Shown here piece after piece: positions 1-7,433 of a stretch of DNA of 39,647 nucleotides. The notes below the pieces were generated by a model, which saw nothing but the letters and a program-made list of their open reading frames with translations, did not search any database and was not told where the DNA came from. The position numbers and the translations under genes are program-made. Each line of letters opens with the position of its first letter. Position 1 is the first letter of the stretch. This DNA comes from Janibacter hoylei PVAS-1 (lineage in GTDB: Bacteria > Actinomycetota > Actinomycetes > Actinomycetales > Dermatophilaceae): NCBI RefSeq assembly GCF_000297495.1, contig NZ_ALWX01000060.1:1-39647 (forward strand), written 5' to 3'.

Positions 1-31
1 CCAGTCCCGGACTCACACCTCCCGACCGACG

Positions 32-1150
32 TCACCTCCGATCGGTGTCTTTGCGGGGGTCTTCAGTCTTATCCGTGTCCGTGGTCTGGCCGGAGCTGTG
101 GCGCAGGTTCGCTGCCTGCTCGATGTCTTGCTGCTCCTTCTTTTCGTCTTTGCGGATCTTGGTGTCGTCCCGCACAGGGAGCTGGATGTCGCGTTCGGCC
201 TCGATCCCGGCCATCAGTTGACGGGAGCGTTCGAGCTCTGCGTCGACCTCGGCCCCGAACAGCAACGCGAGGTTAGTGATCCACAGCCACAGCAGGAAGA
301 TCACCACTCCGGCGAACGACCCGTAGGTACTGCCGTAGTTGGAGAAGTTGACGATGTAGAGACCGAAAGCGAGCGAGATCAGGATCCAGACTAGGATCGC
401 GATGCCAGCGCCGACGCTGATCCAGCGGAATTTCGGCTGCTGCACGTTCGGGGTGGTGTAGTACAGGATCGCCACGATCAACATCACCAAGACGAGGATG
501 ACGGGCCACTTGGCGATGCTCCAGACAGTCAAAGCGGTGGAGCCCAGCCCAATCAGGTCGCCGATCGCCTGCGCTGCAGGTCCGGACAACACCAGCATCA
601 AGGCCACAAGCACCACGAGCAGGACCATGACCAAGGTGATCACGAGCATCAGGGGACGAAGCTTCCAGATGGGTCGCCCCTCGCCGATCTCATAGACACG
701 GTTCATCGCCCGGCTGAAAGCCGTGACGTAGCCCGAGGCGGACCACAAGGCGGTGGCCAAACCCAGGATGAGAGCCAGCCCGGCCCCGGGTGAGGTTGCT
801 AGGGAGCGGACGATGGGTTCCAGGGTCTGGGATCCGGAACTGCCCAGGACCTGCTTCAGTACCGGCATGACTGCGTCGATGGTGGTCTGGCTCTGACCGA
901 CGAGTCCCAGCAGGGAGAAGATCGCGATCAGCGCCGGGAAGATGGCCAGCACTGCGTAGTAGGTCAGCGCGGCCGCCAAGTCCGTGCACTGGTCGTCCAA
1001 GAACTCCCGGACGGCTTTGCGGCCGGTGAATTTCCAGCCCGCGCTGGTGATCTTCGCGGGGCTGTCCGCTTTGGCGTCGTCTTCCGGGTGCGGTGCCTTG
1101 CCGTGGTCCTCATCGCCGGTGAGGGCCCGAGCATTCACCGGCGCCACCAC
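32..1150 (-). CDS. YihY/virulence factor BrkB family membrane protein
   Basis: The 372-residue product is an integral membrane protein of the YihY/BrkB family (formerly linked to RNase BN), whose transport or envelope role is not settled. A charged N-terminus of about 45 residues precedes the family's opening region (VREFLDDQCTDLAAALTYYAVLAIFPALIA), visible in pieces such as LAAALTYYAVLAIFPAL near residue 60. At least five further hydrophobic segments follow, ending with the conserved YGSFAGVVIFLLWLWITN stretch near residue 280. The C-terminal 60 residues are hydrophilic and rich in Lys, Asp and Glu. The start is a GTG, and the first 16 bases overlap the end of the DUF3618 gene, so it is the last gene of a four-gene overlapping cluster. 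Family assignment is firm; the function is not known. Confidence 0.9.
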   Translation of the reverse strand: MVAPVNARALTGDEDHGKAPHPEDDAKADSPAKITSAGWKFTGRKAVREFLDDQCTDLAAALTYYAVLAIFPALIAIFSLLGLVGQSQTTIDAVMPVLKQVLGSSGSQTLEPIVRSLATSPGAGLALILGLATALWSASGYVTAFSRAMNRVYEIGEGRPIWKLRPLMLVITLVMVLLVVLVALMLVLSGPAAQAIGDLIGLGSTALTVWSIAKWPVILVLVMLIVAILYYTTPNVQQPKFRWISVGAGIAILVWILISLAFGLYIVNFSNYGSTYGSFAGVVIFLLWLWITNLALLFGAEVDAELERSRQLMAGIEAERDIQLPVRDDTKIRKDEKKEQQDIEQAANLRHSSGQTTDTDKTEDPRKDTDRR

Positions 1151-1470
1151 CAGATCGCCCCGGCCACGGCAGCCACGCCGGCCACGAGCGCGAGCATCTG
1201 TGCGGCGAGGACCGCCAGTTCGATGTTTTGGGGCTGCTGGGCTCCCCTCTTGAGGTCTTGGACTCGGTTAAGGCCTTGGCCCTTGAGGTCGTTGACCTGG
1301 CGCTTGGCCCGCTTCTTCACGTCCAGGCGGTCGGTCAACTCATTGACGGTGATGCCCAGGTCTTCGCGGTGTCGGGCGATGTCCGCTTCGATCTTGGCCG
1401 GATCGGTACTGTCCGACTCGGTGGGTGTCGACGCACTAGTGACGGGCTCGTTGGATTCATTCGTGCTCAC
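1135..1470 (-). CDS. DUF3618 domain-containing protein
   Basis: A 111-residue protein. After an acidic Ser/Thr-rich N-terminus comes the DUF3618 signature: an amphipathic segment (KIEADIARHREDLGITVNELTDRLD, in part) that is typical of small actinobacterial envelope or stress proteins. The C-terminus is one hydrophobic helix (VLAAQMLALVAGVAAVAGAIW) ended by WWWRR, consistent with a single-pass membrane anchor. I chose the GTG at 1468-1470 because it has an AAGGA upstream and keeps a short 14-base overlap with the holin-like gene; a longer frame to 1512 has no better support. The 3' end overlaps the YihY start. Such proteins usually sit beside phage-holin-like and YtxH-like proteins, as here. 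The function is unknown. Confidence 0.85.
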   Translation of the reverse strand: MSTNESNEPVTSASTPTESDSTDPAKIEADIARHREDLGITVNELTDRLDVKKRAKRQVNDLKGQGLNRVQDLKRGAQQPQNIELAVLAAQMLALVAGVAAVAGAIWWWRR

Positions 1471-1882
1471 GGCTGCTCGCTTCCTTGACCTGGGTGACAT
1501 CACGTTGCACATTCGCCATGGCGCGCTCGGGTTTTAGTGGTCCGACCTGCTCGACCTGCTTCTTGCCCAGCAAGGACACCACCCCGGCGGCGATCAGCAG
1601 TAGCGACGCCACGATCAGGGCCGCGGCCCACGCCGGCAGGATGAGCGCCAAAGCCAAGATGGCGGTCGTTACCAACGCGGCTGCGCCAAAGAACGCGAGC
1701 AAACCCCCGGCGCCGAACATGCCCAGTCCCGCACCGGCATGCTTGGCCTTGGCGCTGAGTTCGGCCGTCGCCAGTCGCATCTCATCGCGAATCAATGTGC
1801 TGGTCTGTTCGCTCAACCGGGAGATCAACTCGCCGGTCGAAGCGCCGCGGGGTGGCGGTTCCATCTGCTCAGCCACGACCAT
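1457..1882 (-). CDS. Phage holin family protein (holin-X / DUF1469 type)
   Basis: A 141-residue protein of the actinobacterial 'putative holin-X, superfamily III' type (PF07332). The N-terminal half is amphipathic and carries the family pattern GELISRLSEQTSTLIRDEM. Two hydrophobic helices follow at about residues 53-78 and 82-107, and the tail is charged. Despite the name, members are chromosomal membrane proteins with no shown lysis role, and no endolysin or phage gene is nearby. The start overlaps the end of the YtxH-like gene by 14 bases and the end overlaps the DUF3618 start, so translation is probably coupled along this cluster. Confidence 0.85.
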   Translation of the reverse strand: MVVAEQMEPPPRGASTGELISRLSEQTSTLIRDEMRLATAELSAKAKHAGAGLGMFGAGGLLAFFGAAALVTTAILALALILPAWAAALIVASLLLIAAGVVSLLGKKQVEQVGPLKPERAMANVQRDVTQVKEASSREHE

Positions 1883-2231
1883 GACCGCCTGGGACGTCGC
1901 TCACCCCTGGCTCCGGACCGGAGGTCGGGGGCGGCCAGGGGTCGTCGTGGTCCATGTCTGGGGCGGATGGGAAGTCGTCACCCATGGTGTGGTCTGGGGT
2001 CCTGTCCTTGCCGTCCTGAGATGTCCTGCTTATCGAGTCGGGCAAGTGCTCCTTGACCTGTCCGGGCACCTGTTTGGCTTGCTCTTGGACCTTCTTGGCT
2101 TGCTTCTGCACCGTCGGGTCGGTCCACAACGCCAGTGCGCGATCGCGCAACTGGTCGTAGCGTTCCCGGCCCGCTCGAGTGCCGAGGACGTACCCGGCCC
2201 CGAACGCCACTGTCATGGTGATCTTGTTCAT
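1869..2231 (-). CDS. YtxH-like small membrane-associated protein
   Basis: A 120-residue protein that opens with MNKITMTVAFGAGYVLGTRAG, a short glycine-rich hydrophobic segment typical of YtxH-like proteins. A helix rich in Lys, Gln and Glu follows (QKQAKKVQEQAKQVPGQVKEH), then a Pro/Asp/Gly-rich tail. The ATG at 2229-2231 is preceded by GGAG at a six-base spacing; the open frame reaches to 2399 but has no comparable site there. It is the first gene of the overlapping minus-strand cluster. Its promoter region is shared with the divergent DUF4235 gene and contains the 16-bp palindrome at 2306-2321. The role is unknown; relatives are often stress-induced envelope proteins. Confidence 0.75.
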   Translation of the reverse strand: MNKITMTVAFGAGYVLGTRAGRERYDQLRDRALALWTDPTVQKQAKKVQEQAKQVPGQVKEHLPDSISRTSQDGKDRTPDHTMGDDFPSAPDMDHDDPWPPPTSGPEPGVSDVPGGHGRG

Positions 2232-2305
2232 CGTCTGCTCCAGTCTCTTCGAGAGCCCAGGACGGGACATTGGTGGTGCTTCCGCGCTTGCCCCGGGGTG
2301 CGTAC

Positions 2306-2321
2306 CTTGTAAACTTACAAG
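2306..2321. promoter_or_regulatory. Operator-like palindrome CTTGTAAACTTACAAG
   Basis: This is a perfect inverted repeat: CTTGTAA and TTACAAG separated by AC. It lies between the divergent YtxH-like gene (start 2231) and DUF4235 gene (start 2406). Its form is typical of TetR-family operators, and its centre, GTAAACTTA, recurs upstream of the TetR gene at 3020-3028. I infer that the neighbouring TetR protein binds here. Confidence 0.6.
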
Positions 2322-2405
2322 TGAAGACGCCCCCTTCACAACCTTCTTCTTCGTGTTGGCGGTACCCGAACTCAGCACACCGACAGCAACGAGGAGCACG
2401 CCATC

Positions 2406-2678
2406 ATGAGCGACAAGCTGTGGAGTCTGGCCACTACCGGCGCGGCCATCGGCGGCGGGATCATGGCGAGGAAAGTCATCGAAAAGGGGTGGGCGCTCGT
2501 TACCGACGGCACCGTTCCAGACAACCCGGAAAGCCCGGAGGTCAACTGGGGTGAGGCCATCGCCTTCGCGCTGATCTCAGGCGCGGTCGTGCAACTGGCC
2601 AGGGTCATGATCAATCACAAGTCCACGCAGGCCTATGCCAAGAGGAAGGGCCGTCTGCCGGAGTCCGTGGCTGCCTGA
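2406..2678 (+). CDS. DUF4235 domain-containing protein
   Basis: A 90-residue small membrane protein of the DUF4235 family. Two hydrophobic segments (LATTGAAIGGGIMARKVIEKGW and the AIAFALISGAVVQLARV region) are separated by a polar linker (PDNPESPEVNWGEA). It keeps the family pattern 'N-W/T-x-E-A-x-A-x-A-x-x-S/A-G', also seen in the second DUF4235 gene of this window at 31174. It starts at an ATG 85 bases after the operator palindrome and is transcribed away from the YtxH-like cluster. The function is unknown. Confidence 0.85.
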   Translation: MSDKLWSLATTGAAIGGGIMARKVIEKGWALVTDGTVPDNPESPEVNWGEAIAFALISGAVVQLARVMINHKSTQAYAKRKGRLPESVAA

Positions 2679-2786
2679 GACCTATTGTCGTCTCTTGACC
2701 CAGGCCAGGTGCTGGCCTAGTCCGGTGTCGCCCCCTCGGTGAGCGAGACCGGGAGACTGCGTACGTGGTCGCCGCTGGCCAGTAGG

Positions 2787-2969
2787 TCAGAGGCTGAAGT
2801 TGCCAGCGAGGTTGGCCAGATCGGTCGGGCTTAGTCCCAGATTCTCCAGCACGCCTTGGTGTTGACCGGTGTGCACGTCGTCCGGCAGGTCTGCGTCCGC
2901 CTGCTGCGCCTTCTCGTCCTCTCCACGGCTCTTGAGCAGGTCAACGATCTTCTGCTTGTCAATCTGCAT
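2787..2969 (-). CDS. Small hypothetical protein (60 aa)
   Basis: The predicted product is 60 residues, hydrophilic and acidic, beginning MQIDKQKIVDLLKSRGEDEKA. A short C-terminal part (LENLGLSPTDLANLAGNFSL) could form a helix. The ATG at 2967-2969 has AAGGAG seven bases upstream, which decides the start over the longer frame to 3002. It is divergent from the TetR gene, and the shared intergenic region carries the second operator-like element, so it may be a member of the same regulon. I do not recognise a named family. Confidence 0.65.
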   Translation of the reverse strand: MQIDKQKIVDLLKSRGEDEKAQQADADLPDDVHTGQHQGVLENLGLSPTDLANLAGNFSL

Positions 2970-3010
2970 CAGAGAACTCCTTGTGGGCAATGGGCCCAGC
3001 ACACGCTATT

Positions 3011-3030
3011 GCTTACATCGTAAACTTATC
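3011..3030. promoter_or_regulatory. Second operator-like element containing GTAAACTTA
   Basis: The stretch holds GTAAACTTA (3020-3028), identical to the core of the palindrome at 2306-2321, plus a small dyad TTAC-ATC-GTAA at 3013-3023. It lies between the divergent 60-aa gene and the TetR gene. The second half-site is less perfect than in the first copy. I infer a weaker binding site for the same regulator. Confidence 0.45.
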
Positions 3031-3052
3031 TGATCGGCGGGGTAGCAGCAAA

Positions 3053-3067
3053 GGACCTTATAGGTCC
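3053..3067. promoter_or_regulatory. Inverted repeat GGACCT-TAT-AGGTCC
   Basis: Perfect 6-bp arms around a 3-base centre, 40 bases upstream of the TetR start. It differs in sequence from the GTAAACTTA elements. It could be an autoregulatory operator, or a site for another regulator overlapping the promoter. Confidence 0.35.
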
Positions 3068-3106
3068 GCGATGATGGGTACGTCAGCACCTGTGGAAAGG
3101 ACAGCC

Positions 3107-3817
3107 ATGAACACCGTCCCTGACCCGCCCAGAGATTCGCGCCCACGCTTGGACCGGGATCTGATCGTGCAGACAGCGATCACCTCGATCGACACGCACG
3201 GCGTTCAGGGACTGACGATGCGCCGCGTGGGACAAGACCTCGGCGTCGCAGCAATGTCCTTGTACCGCTATGTCTCCGGACGCGAGGCCCTGCTGGAGGC
3301 GGTCGTGGAGAAACTCATGGATGGTGTCGCCGCCCACGCGGACGCGGTCGGGTTCACGTCGTGGCAGGGGTACTTGCAAGTGCTGGCCAATGAAGTCCGC
3401 CGGGTGGCCCAAGCCCATCCTGCCGCGTTCCCGTTAGTCGCTTCCCGGCACCCAGCAACACCGTGGCTGCGCCCGCCGTTGCGCAGCATCGAGCTGGTCG
3501 AGCACTTCCTGGCCACGCTCAGCGACTTCGGCTTCGATGACATCAGGGCCGTGGATGCTTACAAGGCCTTCACCACGTTCTTGATCGGTTCCCTGCTACT
3601 GGAGGTCGCTGCACATGGGGAGGACATCCTCTCCGTGGATGAAACGCTCAACGAAGGTGAAGCCGCCATCCCCGAACAGGACGCCTACTTCGACCTCCAG
3701 CAGGCCCCCCATGTGTGCCGCATGCAGGACCGACTCAGTCAAGACACCACCGCGCAAGAGTTCGAGATCGGCCTAGAGGCCCTCATCGACAGAATTGAGC
3801 GCTCGGTCTCCCAATAG
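3107..3817 (+). CDS. TetR family transcriptional regulator
   Basis: A 236-residue regulator. The N-terminal helix-turn-helix spans about residues 20-65 and ends in the family pattern VAAMSLYRYVSGREALLEAV. The C-terminal ligand domain resembles the tetracycline-repressor-like class with a long helical body. The ATG at 3107 is preceded by AAAGGA and starts the DNA-binding domain at a normal distance; the frame is open upstream to 2981 without a good ribosome site. It is divergent from a small gene, and the neighbouring control regions share GTAAACTTA, suggesting it controls the membrane-protein module and itself. No ligand can be predicted. Confidence 0.88.
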   Translation: MNTVPDPPRDSRPRLDRDLIVQTAITSIDTHGVQGLTMRRVGQDLGVAAMSLYRYVSGREALLEAVVEKLMDGVAAHADAVGFTSWQGYLQVLANEVRRVAQAHPAAFPLVASRHPATPWLRPPLRSIELVEHFLATLSDFGFDDIRAVDAYKAFTTFLIGSLLLEVAAHGEDILSVDETLNEGEAAIPEQDAYFDLQQAPHVCRMQDRLSQDTTAQEFEIGLEALIDRIERSVSQ

Positions 3818-4089
3818 ACAGCCCACGGCAGCATCTCTGGCCTGGGCGTTGTCCTGCTGCGTGCACGCAGCGTCACTGTTCCCCCTCTCGACCCGGTCGT
3901 CGTGGAAGCAGGTCAGCACGACCGCCTCGAGTGTGCGCACGCCCAACCGTCGCAGACAGCCTTGTGGTGCTCCACGCAGACGGTGGGATGGGCTAACCGT
4001 CGGCGATGTCGGTCCACTCCGGGCGCGTTGACGGGAATGGACCGAATGCGGGATTTCCACACCGGGACAGCGCGAAGGAGAACCAAGGC
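3818..4089. other. Intergenic stretch without recognisable gene
   Basis: Both strands have short open frames here, but none has a credible start, ribosome site or recognisable protein pattern. The stretch lies between the intact TetR gene and the scar of broken genes, and probably holds degenerate sequence. Confidence 0.4.
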
Positions 4090-4310
4090 ATGGCAGTCAA
4101 GCCCACGTCGTTAAACGAGATTCGCAAGCGGGCCGCGAAATTCACCGCGGAGTGGCGCCTGAACGGGCGAAGAGAAACAGCAGGCCCAGTCATTCGTGCG
4201 CGAACTACTCATGGTCTACGGGATGACCGACTGCAAGGCGGCCCTGTATGAGAAGCGCGCCAAACGATCCTCGACGGCCGTCGAGACGTCCAAGGGCCGC
4301 GCCGGTTCGG
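4090..4310 (+). pseudogene. N-terminal remnant of MmeI-type (type IIL) restriction-modification enzyme
   Basis: Translation from the ATG gives MAVKPTSLNEIRKRAAKFTAEW. After a frame change near 4160 it continues as QSFVRELLMVYGMTDCKAAL and YEKRAKRSS. These are the opening segments of class II DNA methyltransferase/MmeI-type fused restriction-modification proteins, which are normally around 900 residues or more. Only about 70 codons remain, in two frames. The remnant ends where the minus-strand ktrA remnant begins, so a deletion joined the two. GAAGGAGAA lies upstream of the ATG, so the start itself looks native. It is not functional. Confidence 0.7.
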
Positions 4311-4718
4311 TCAGCGCTGCAGCAGCTCGGCTGCCATGGACAGTCCTGCTTCGTGTTCCGGCTGGATGATGCGGGTGACGCCGAGTCGGTCCAGCGCCTC
4401 GTAGTGCTGGCGTGATCCCGCCTTGGCCCACACGTCACGGACCCCCAGCTCGCTGAGGGCCGTGGCGGCCATCAGCGATGCCGCGACGTCGGTCATCCCG
4501 AGGACGACGAGGGTGTCGGGGGTGATCTCCAGCTGCCTGAGGGTCTCCTCGTCGCGTGCCTCGGCGATCGCGAGGTGGCGGATGTCCTCCTTGAGGTTTT
4601 CCACCACGAACTCGTCGACGTCCACGCCGAGGACGCGCTGCCCATTCTGCTCCAGGCGCAGCGCGAGGGCGGAGCCGAAGCGGCCTAGGCCGATGACGGC
4701 GATGTCGTACTTAGCCAA
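4311..4718 (-). pseudogene. ktrA: Truncated KtrA/TrkA-type potassium uptake NAD-binding protein
   Basis: The 135 residues form the TrkA-N (RCK) Rossmann domain. IAVIGLGRFGSALA gives the GxGxxG nucleotide-binding motif at residues 9-14, followed by a VDVDE acidic strand end and the TLVVLGMTD strand. KtrA proteins are usually about 220 residues, with a C-terminal RCK-C domain that binds ligand. Here the frame stops right after the Rossmann domain, exactly at the junction with the MmeI remnant. The start is a TTG that overlaps the stop of the ktrB remnant by eight bases, the usual coupled arrangement. A free TrkA-N domain might still fold, but with ktrB lost the potassium system cannot work. Confidence 0.75.
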
Positions 4719-4806
4719 CGAGGAGCCTTTCGGTGGGGACCTCGAAGCGTCGAGGTCGGTGGCGCAACGCCAGGGCGGCGCCGAGGGTGATCGGCCCGAG
4801 TCGGCC
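4711..4806 (-). pseudogene. ktrB: C-terminal remnant of KtrB/TrkH potassium channel subunit
   Basis: The last 31 codons before the stop read GRLGPITLGAALALRHRPRR then FEVPTERLLVG. This matches the C-terminus of KtrB/TrkH membrane subunits (GRxGPxTLxxALALR...YPEERxxxG). Upstream on this strand nothing resembles the rest of the roughly 450-residue transporter. The short overlap with the ktrA start preserves the ancestral operon order ktrB-ktrA. Confidence 0.6.
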
Positions 4807-5454
4807 GCGGAGAATGCCGGGGGGTCTGCCGCGGGGCCCGCTCTCGTCGCCCATGTCGTCCCGGCGGCACGCGACGCACCAACCAGGAGTGATGCCGGGC
4901 GTCACGGCTGCGACCGGGGGCTGGACAGACGAACCCGGCTCGGTGACGTCAGGTTGTGAGCCGCCGAGAACGAGCGATGAGGGGCCACGACGTCGAGAAG
5001 CAGCGCAGATTGCACACGACACGTCGCCTACATTTCACAGGGCCCTCCTTCCGGATGGCGTCGTGCAAAGTGGCGCGGCGGAGCTACCACTTGACCATCG
5101 CGGGGCCACGGCCGCTGGCCCCCTTGGTCCCGCAAAGAGATCCCCTACTGGACTCGCTGAAGGATGGTTCATCGGACGGGATCGATCGTTCAGGTGAGGT
5201 CTTTCCTCACGTTCTGCAGCCGGAGTCTCCAGAAGCAGGGATCTTGTCGCTTGAGTCTTCGCCGGATCGAAAGCAGATGCCTGCCGAGTACCAAACCCTT
5301 AAGCGTTTTGTTCGCGTTGGGATCGTCAACCGCGACACCACGCCCAGTGCGACCGCTCACCGATTCGATGTGGCTTTCGCCGTTATATGGCGGGGTTCTG
5401 TCGACGCTCTGTGGCGGCATCTGCTCATGGCGATACACGCGAGCACCGGTCTGG
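4807..5454. other. Gene-poor stretch between ktrB remnant and merR
   Basis: There are open frames on both strands, but no recognisable protein and no convincing start with a ribosome site. A tail of the minus-strand frame near 5190-5330 is rich in Arg and Lys and may be a decayed coding end, but I cannot name it. Confidence 0.4.
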
Positions 5455-5844
5455 TCACAGATAGCGGCAGACGGTCGTGGTGTCGCATTTGGTGGGGTCG
5501 CTGGTGGTGGCACTGTGGTGAAGGTGCGCGACGGTGTGTCGCAGTGCTTGCAGGTCGGCGATTTGGCGGTCCAGGTCGCCCAGGTGGGCTTCGAGCAGGG
5601 CGTGCACGTGCTGGCAGGGTGCGACTCCGGCGTCGCGGATGTCGAGGATCTCGCGAATCTGGGCCAGGGTGAGCCCAGCGGTGCGGCCGCGGCGAACGAA
5701 GTCCAGGCGCGCCAGGGCCGCAGGGGTGTAGTCGCGGTATCCGTTGGCGGTGCGCTCAGGCGCAGGTAGTAGGCCGGCTTCTTCGTAGAAGCGCAGCGTC
5801 TTGGTTGTGGTGCCGCTGGCCACGGCCAACTCACCGATGCGCAC
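5455..5844 (-). CDS. merR: MerR family regulator, probable mercury sensor
   Basis: A 129-residue MerR-family protein. The winged helix is at residues 1-70 (MRIGELAVASGTTTKTLRFYEE, in part; GYRDYTPAALARLDFVRR), then a dimerisation helix, then a Cys-containing tail. It has exactly three cysteines, at 77, 120 and 126. Classical MerR binds Hg(II) with three cysteines at about 80, 115 and 124, so the number and order agree but the spacing (43 and 6) differs. The gene is divergent from merA, and the intergenic region carries a MerR-type promoter with a long spacer. It is therefore most likely the Hg(II)-responsive activator of merA; another thiophilic metal is the alternative. Confidence 0.8.
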   Translation of the reverse strand: MRIGELAVASGTTTKTLRFYEEAGLLPAPERTANGYRDYTPAALARLDFVRRGRTAGLTLAQIREILDIRDAGVAPCQHVHALLEAHLGDLDRQIADLQALRHTVAHLHHSATTSDPTKCDTTTVCRYL

Positions 5845-5879
5845 AGTGGCCCCTTTCTCGGCTCTCGTCCATGTTCGCC

Positions 5880-5911
5880 TTGACCTTCCCCTGCGCTGGA
5901 ACGTCCACTAT
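5880..5911 (+). promoter_or_regulatory. MerR-type promoter and operator for merA
   Basis: TTGACC (5880-5885) and CACTAT (5906-5911) are separated by 20 bp, the over-long spacing typical of MerR-activated promoters. An imperfect dyad fills the spacer: GACCTTCC (5882-5889) and GGAACGTC (5898-5905) around eight bases, with seven of eight positions symmetric. It lies between divergent merR and merA. Confidence 0.7.
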
Positions 5912-5949
5912 GGACGCTGAAGAGGGGTCACGCGAAGGAAGGTGGGCAA

Positions 5950-7350
5950 ATGGGTGTGGACTACGACGTCGATCTGGCCGTGATCGGCTCAGGAGGCGCG
6001 GCGATGTCCGCCGCCATCGCGGCCAGCCAGGCCGGTAAGAGCGTCGTGCTGGTTGAGCGCGGTGTTCTGGGCGGGACGTGCGTGAACATCGGCTGCGTGC
6101 CGTCCAAGACGCTCCTGGCGGCCGCCGGGGCCCGGCACGCCGCGCTCACCAATCCCTTCAAAGGTGCCCCAACGTCAGCCGCACCGGTGAACCTCGGCGA
6201 TCTGGTGGCCCAGAAGGACGCACTCATCGAGCGCCTGCGTGATGCGAAGTACGCCGATGTGGCCGCTGCCTACGGCTTCCAGGTCCGCCCAGGCCAGGCC
6301 AGCTTCCTGGACGGGGACACCCTGGCCGTCGACGGCCAGGCGCTGCGGGCCCGGGCCTATCTGGTCGCCACCGGTGCTACCCCCGCCATCCCGGAGGTGG
6401 TCGGTCTCGACTCTGTGGACCGGCTGACGTCCACCACCGCGATGCAGCTGACCGAGCTGCCTGAGTCCCTGGTCGTTATCGGTGGCGGGTACGTCGGGAT
6501 GGAGCAGGCCCAGCTGTTCGCTCACCTCGGCACCCGGGTCTCTGTGGTCGGGCGTCTGGCGCCGCACGCCGAGCCGGAGCTGGCCCAGAGACTTCGGGAA
6601 GTCTTCACCGACGACGGCATCACCGTGGTCGAAGAGCGCGCGACCACTGTGGCCCGCGAACCATGCCCCGCAGGAGAGGTGGTGGTGACCACGGACTCGG
6701 GCGAACAGGTGCGCGGCGCGCAGGTCCTGGTGGCCACCGGACGCCTGCCCCGCACCGACGGCCTGAACCTGGCCGCTGCCGGTGTGGACGTGGACGAGCG
6801 CGGCTTCGTCGTGGTCGACCAGACCCAGCGCACCTCCAACCCGCGCGTCTGGGCCGCCGGTGACGTCTCGGGGGCTCCCCAGTACGTCTACGCCGCCGCC
6901 GCCGGCGGTCGGGCCGCCGCGCTCAACGCCCTGACCGAGGACAGGTACCCGCCGGCAGCTCGGGTCGACTACGCCGGCTTTCCTGCGGTCGTGTTCACCC
7001 GGCCCCAGCTGGCCTCGGCGGGGTTGACCGAGGACGAGGCCCTCACCCGAGGGCACGCGTGCGACTGCCGCGTCCTGGACCTGTCCGATGTCCCCCGGGC
7101 GCTCGTCCAGCACGACACCCGCGGGGCGGTGAAGCTCGTCGCCGACGCCGTGAGCGGCAAGGTTCTGGGCGTGCACGCTCTGGCGGACGGGGCCGGGGAG
7201 ATCATGCTGGCGGCCACCTACGCCATCAAAAGCGGCATGACCGTCGACGATCTGGCCGACACCTGGGCGCCGTACCTGACCATGAGCGAAAGCCTGCGCA
7301 TCGTGGCCGGCCTCTTCCGAAACCAGATGCCGACGTCATGCTGCGCCTGA
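5950..7350 (+). CDS. merA: Mercury(II) reductase
   Basis: A 466-residue flavin disulfide reductase that uses NADPH to reduce Hg(II) to volatile Hg(0) in the cytoplasm. The order is: FAD-binding GSGGAAMSAAIAA (residues 13-25), redox-active GTCVNIGCVPSK (Cys44/Cys49), NAD(P) motif GGGYVGMEQAQ, second FAD motif VWAAGDV, and the dimerisation domain. It ends in SCCA; the vicinal pair Cys464/Cys465 is diagnostic for MerA as opposed to lipoamide dehydrogenase. There is no N-terminal heavy-metal-binding domain, as in other short actinobacterial MerA proteins. GGAAGGTGGG precedes the ATG. No merT/P/C transporter or merB lyase is present on either side. Confidence 0.95.
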   Translation: MGVDYDVDLAVIGSGGAAMSAAIAASQAGKSVVLVERGVLGGTCVNIGCVPSKTLLAAAGARHAALTNPFKGAPTSAAPVNLGDLVAQKDALIERLRDAKYADVAAAYGFQVRPGQASFLDGDTLAVDGQALRARAYLVATGATPAIPEVVGLDSVDRLTSTTAMQLTELPESLVVIGGGYVGMEQAQLFAHLGTRVSVVGRLAPHAEPELAQRLREVFTDDGITVVEERATTVAREPCPAGEVVVTTDSGEQVRGAQVLVATGRLPRTDGLNLAAAGVDVDERGFVVVDQTQRTSNPRVWAAGDVSGAPQYVYAAAAGGRAAALNALTEDRYPPAARVDYAGFPAVVFTRPQLASAGLTEDEALTRGHACDCRVLDLSDVPRALVQHDTRGAVKLVADAVSGKVLGVHALADGAGEIMLAATYAIKSGMTVDDLADTWAPYLTMSESLRIVAGLFRNQMPTSCCA

Positions 7351-7433
7351 AACCCGCGGCCCCAGCGGGGTGGACGAGGGCTCCCGCGGCGGCCCGCCTG
7401 GCGCCGTGAATGTGCCTTAAAAACCTACAGGTT

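Noticed and set aside
1457..1882. Prophage lysis gene (holin)
   Set aside because: The holin-X family is common in actinobacterial chromosomes, and there is no endolysin, terminase or structural gene nearby, so a prophage is not supported.
1485..2312. 275-codon plus-strand frame opposite the holin and YtxH genes
   Set aside because: It lies antisense to two genes with good starts and family patterns; no domain.
4956..5672. 238-codon plus-strand frame upstream of and opposite merR
   Set aside because: No domain, weak start, and its second half is antisense to the clear merR gene.
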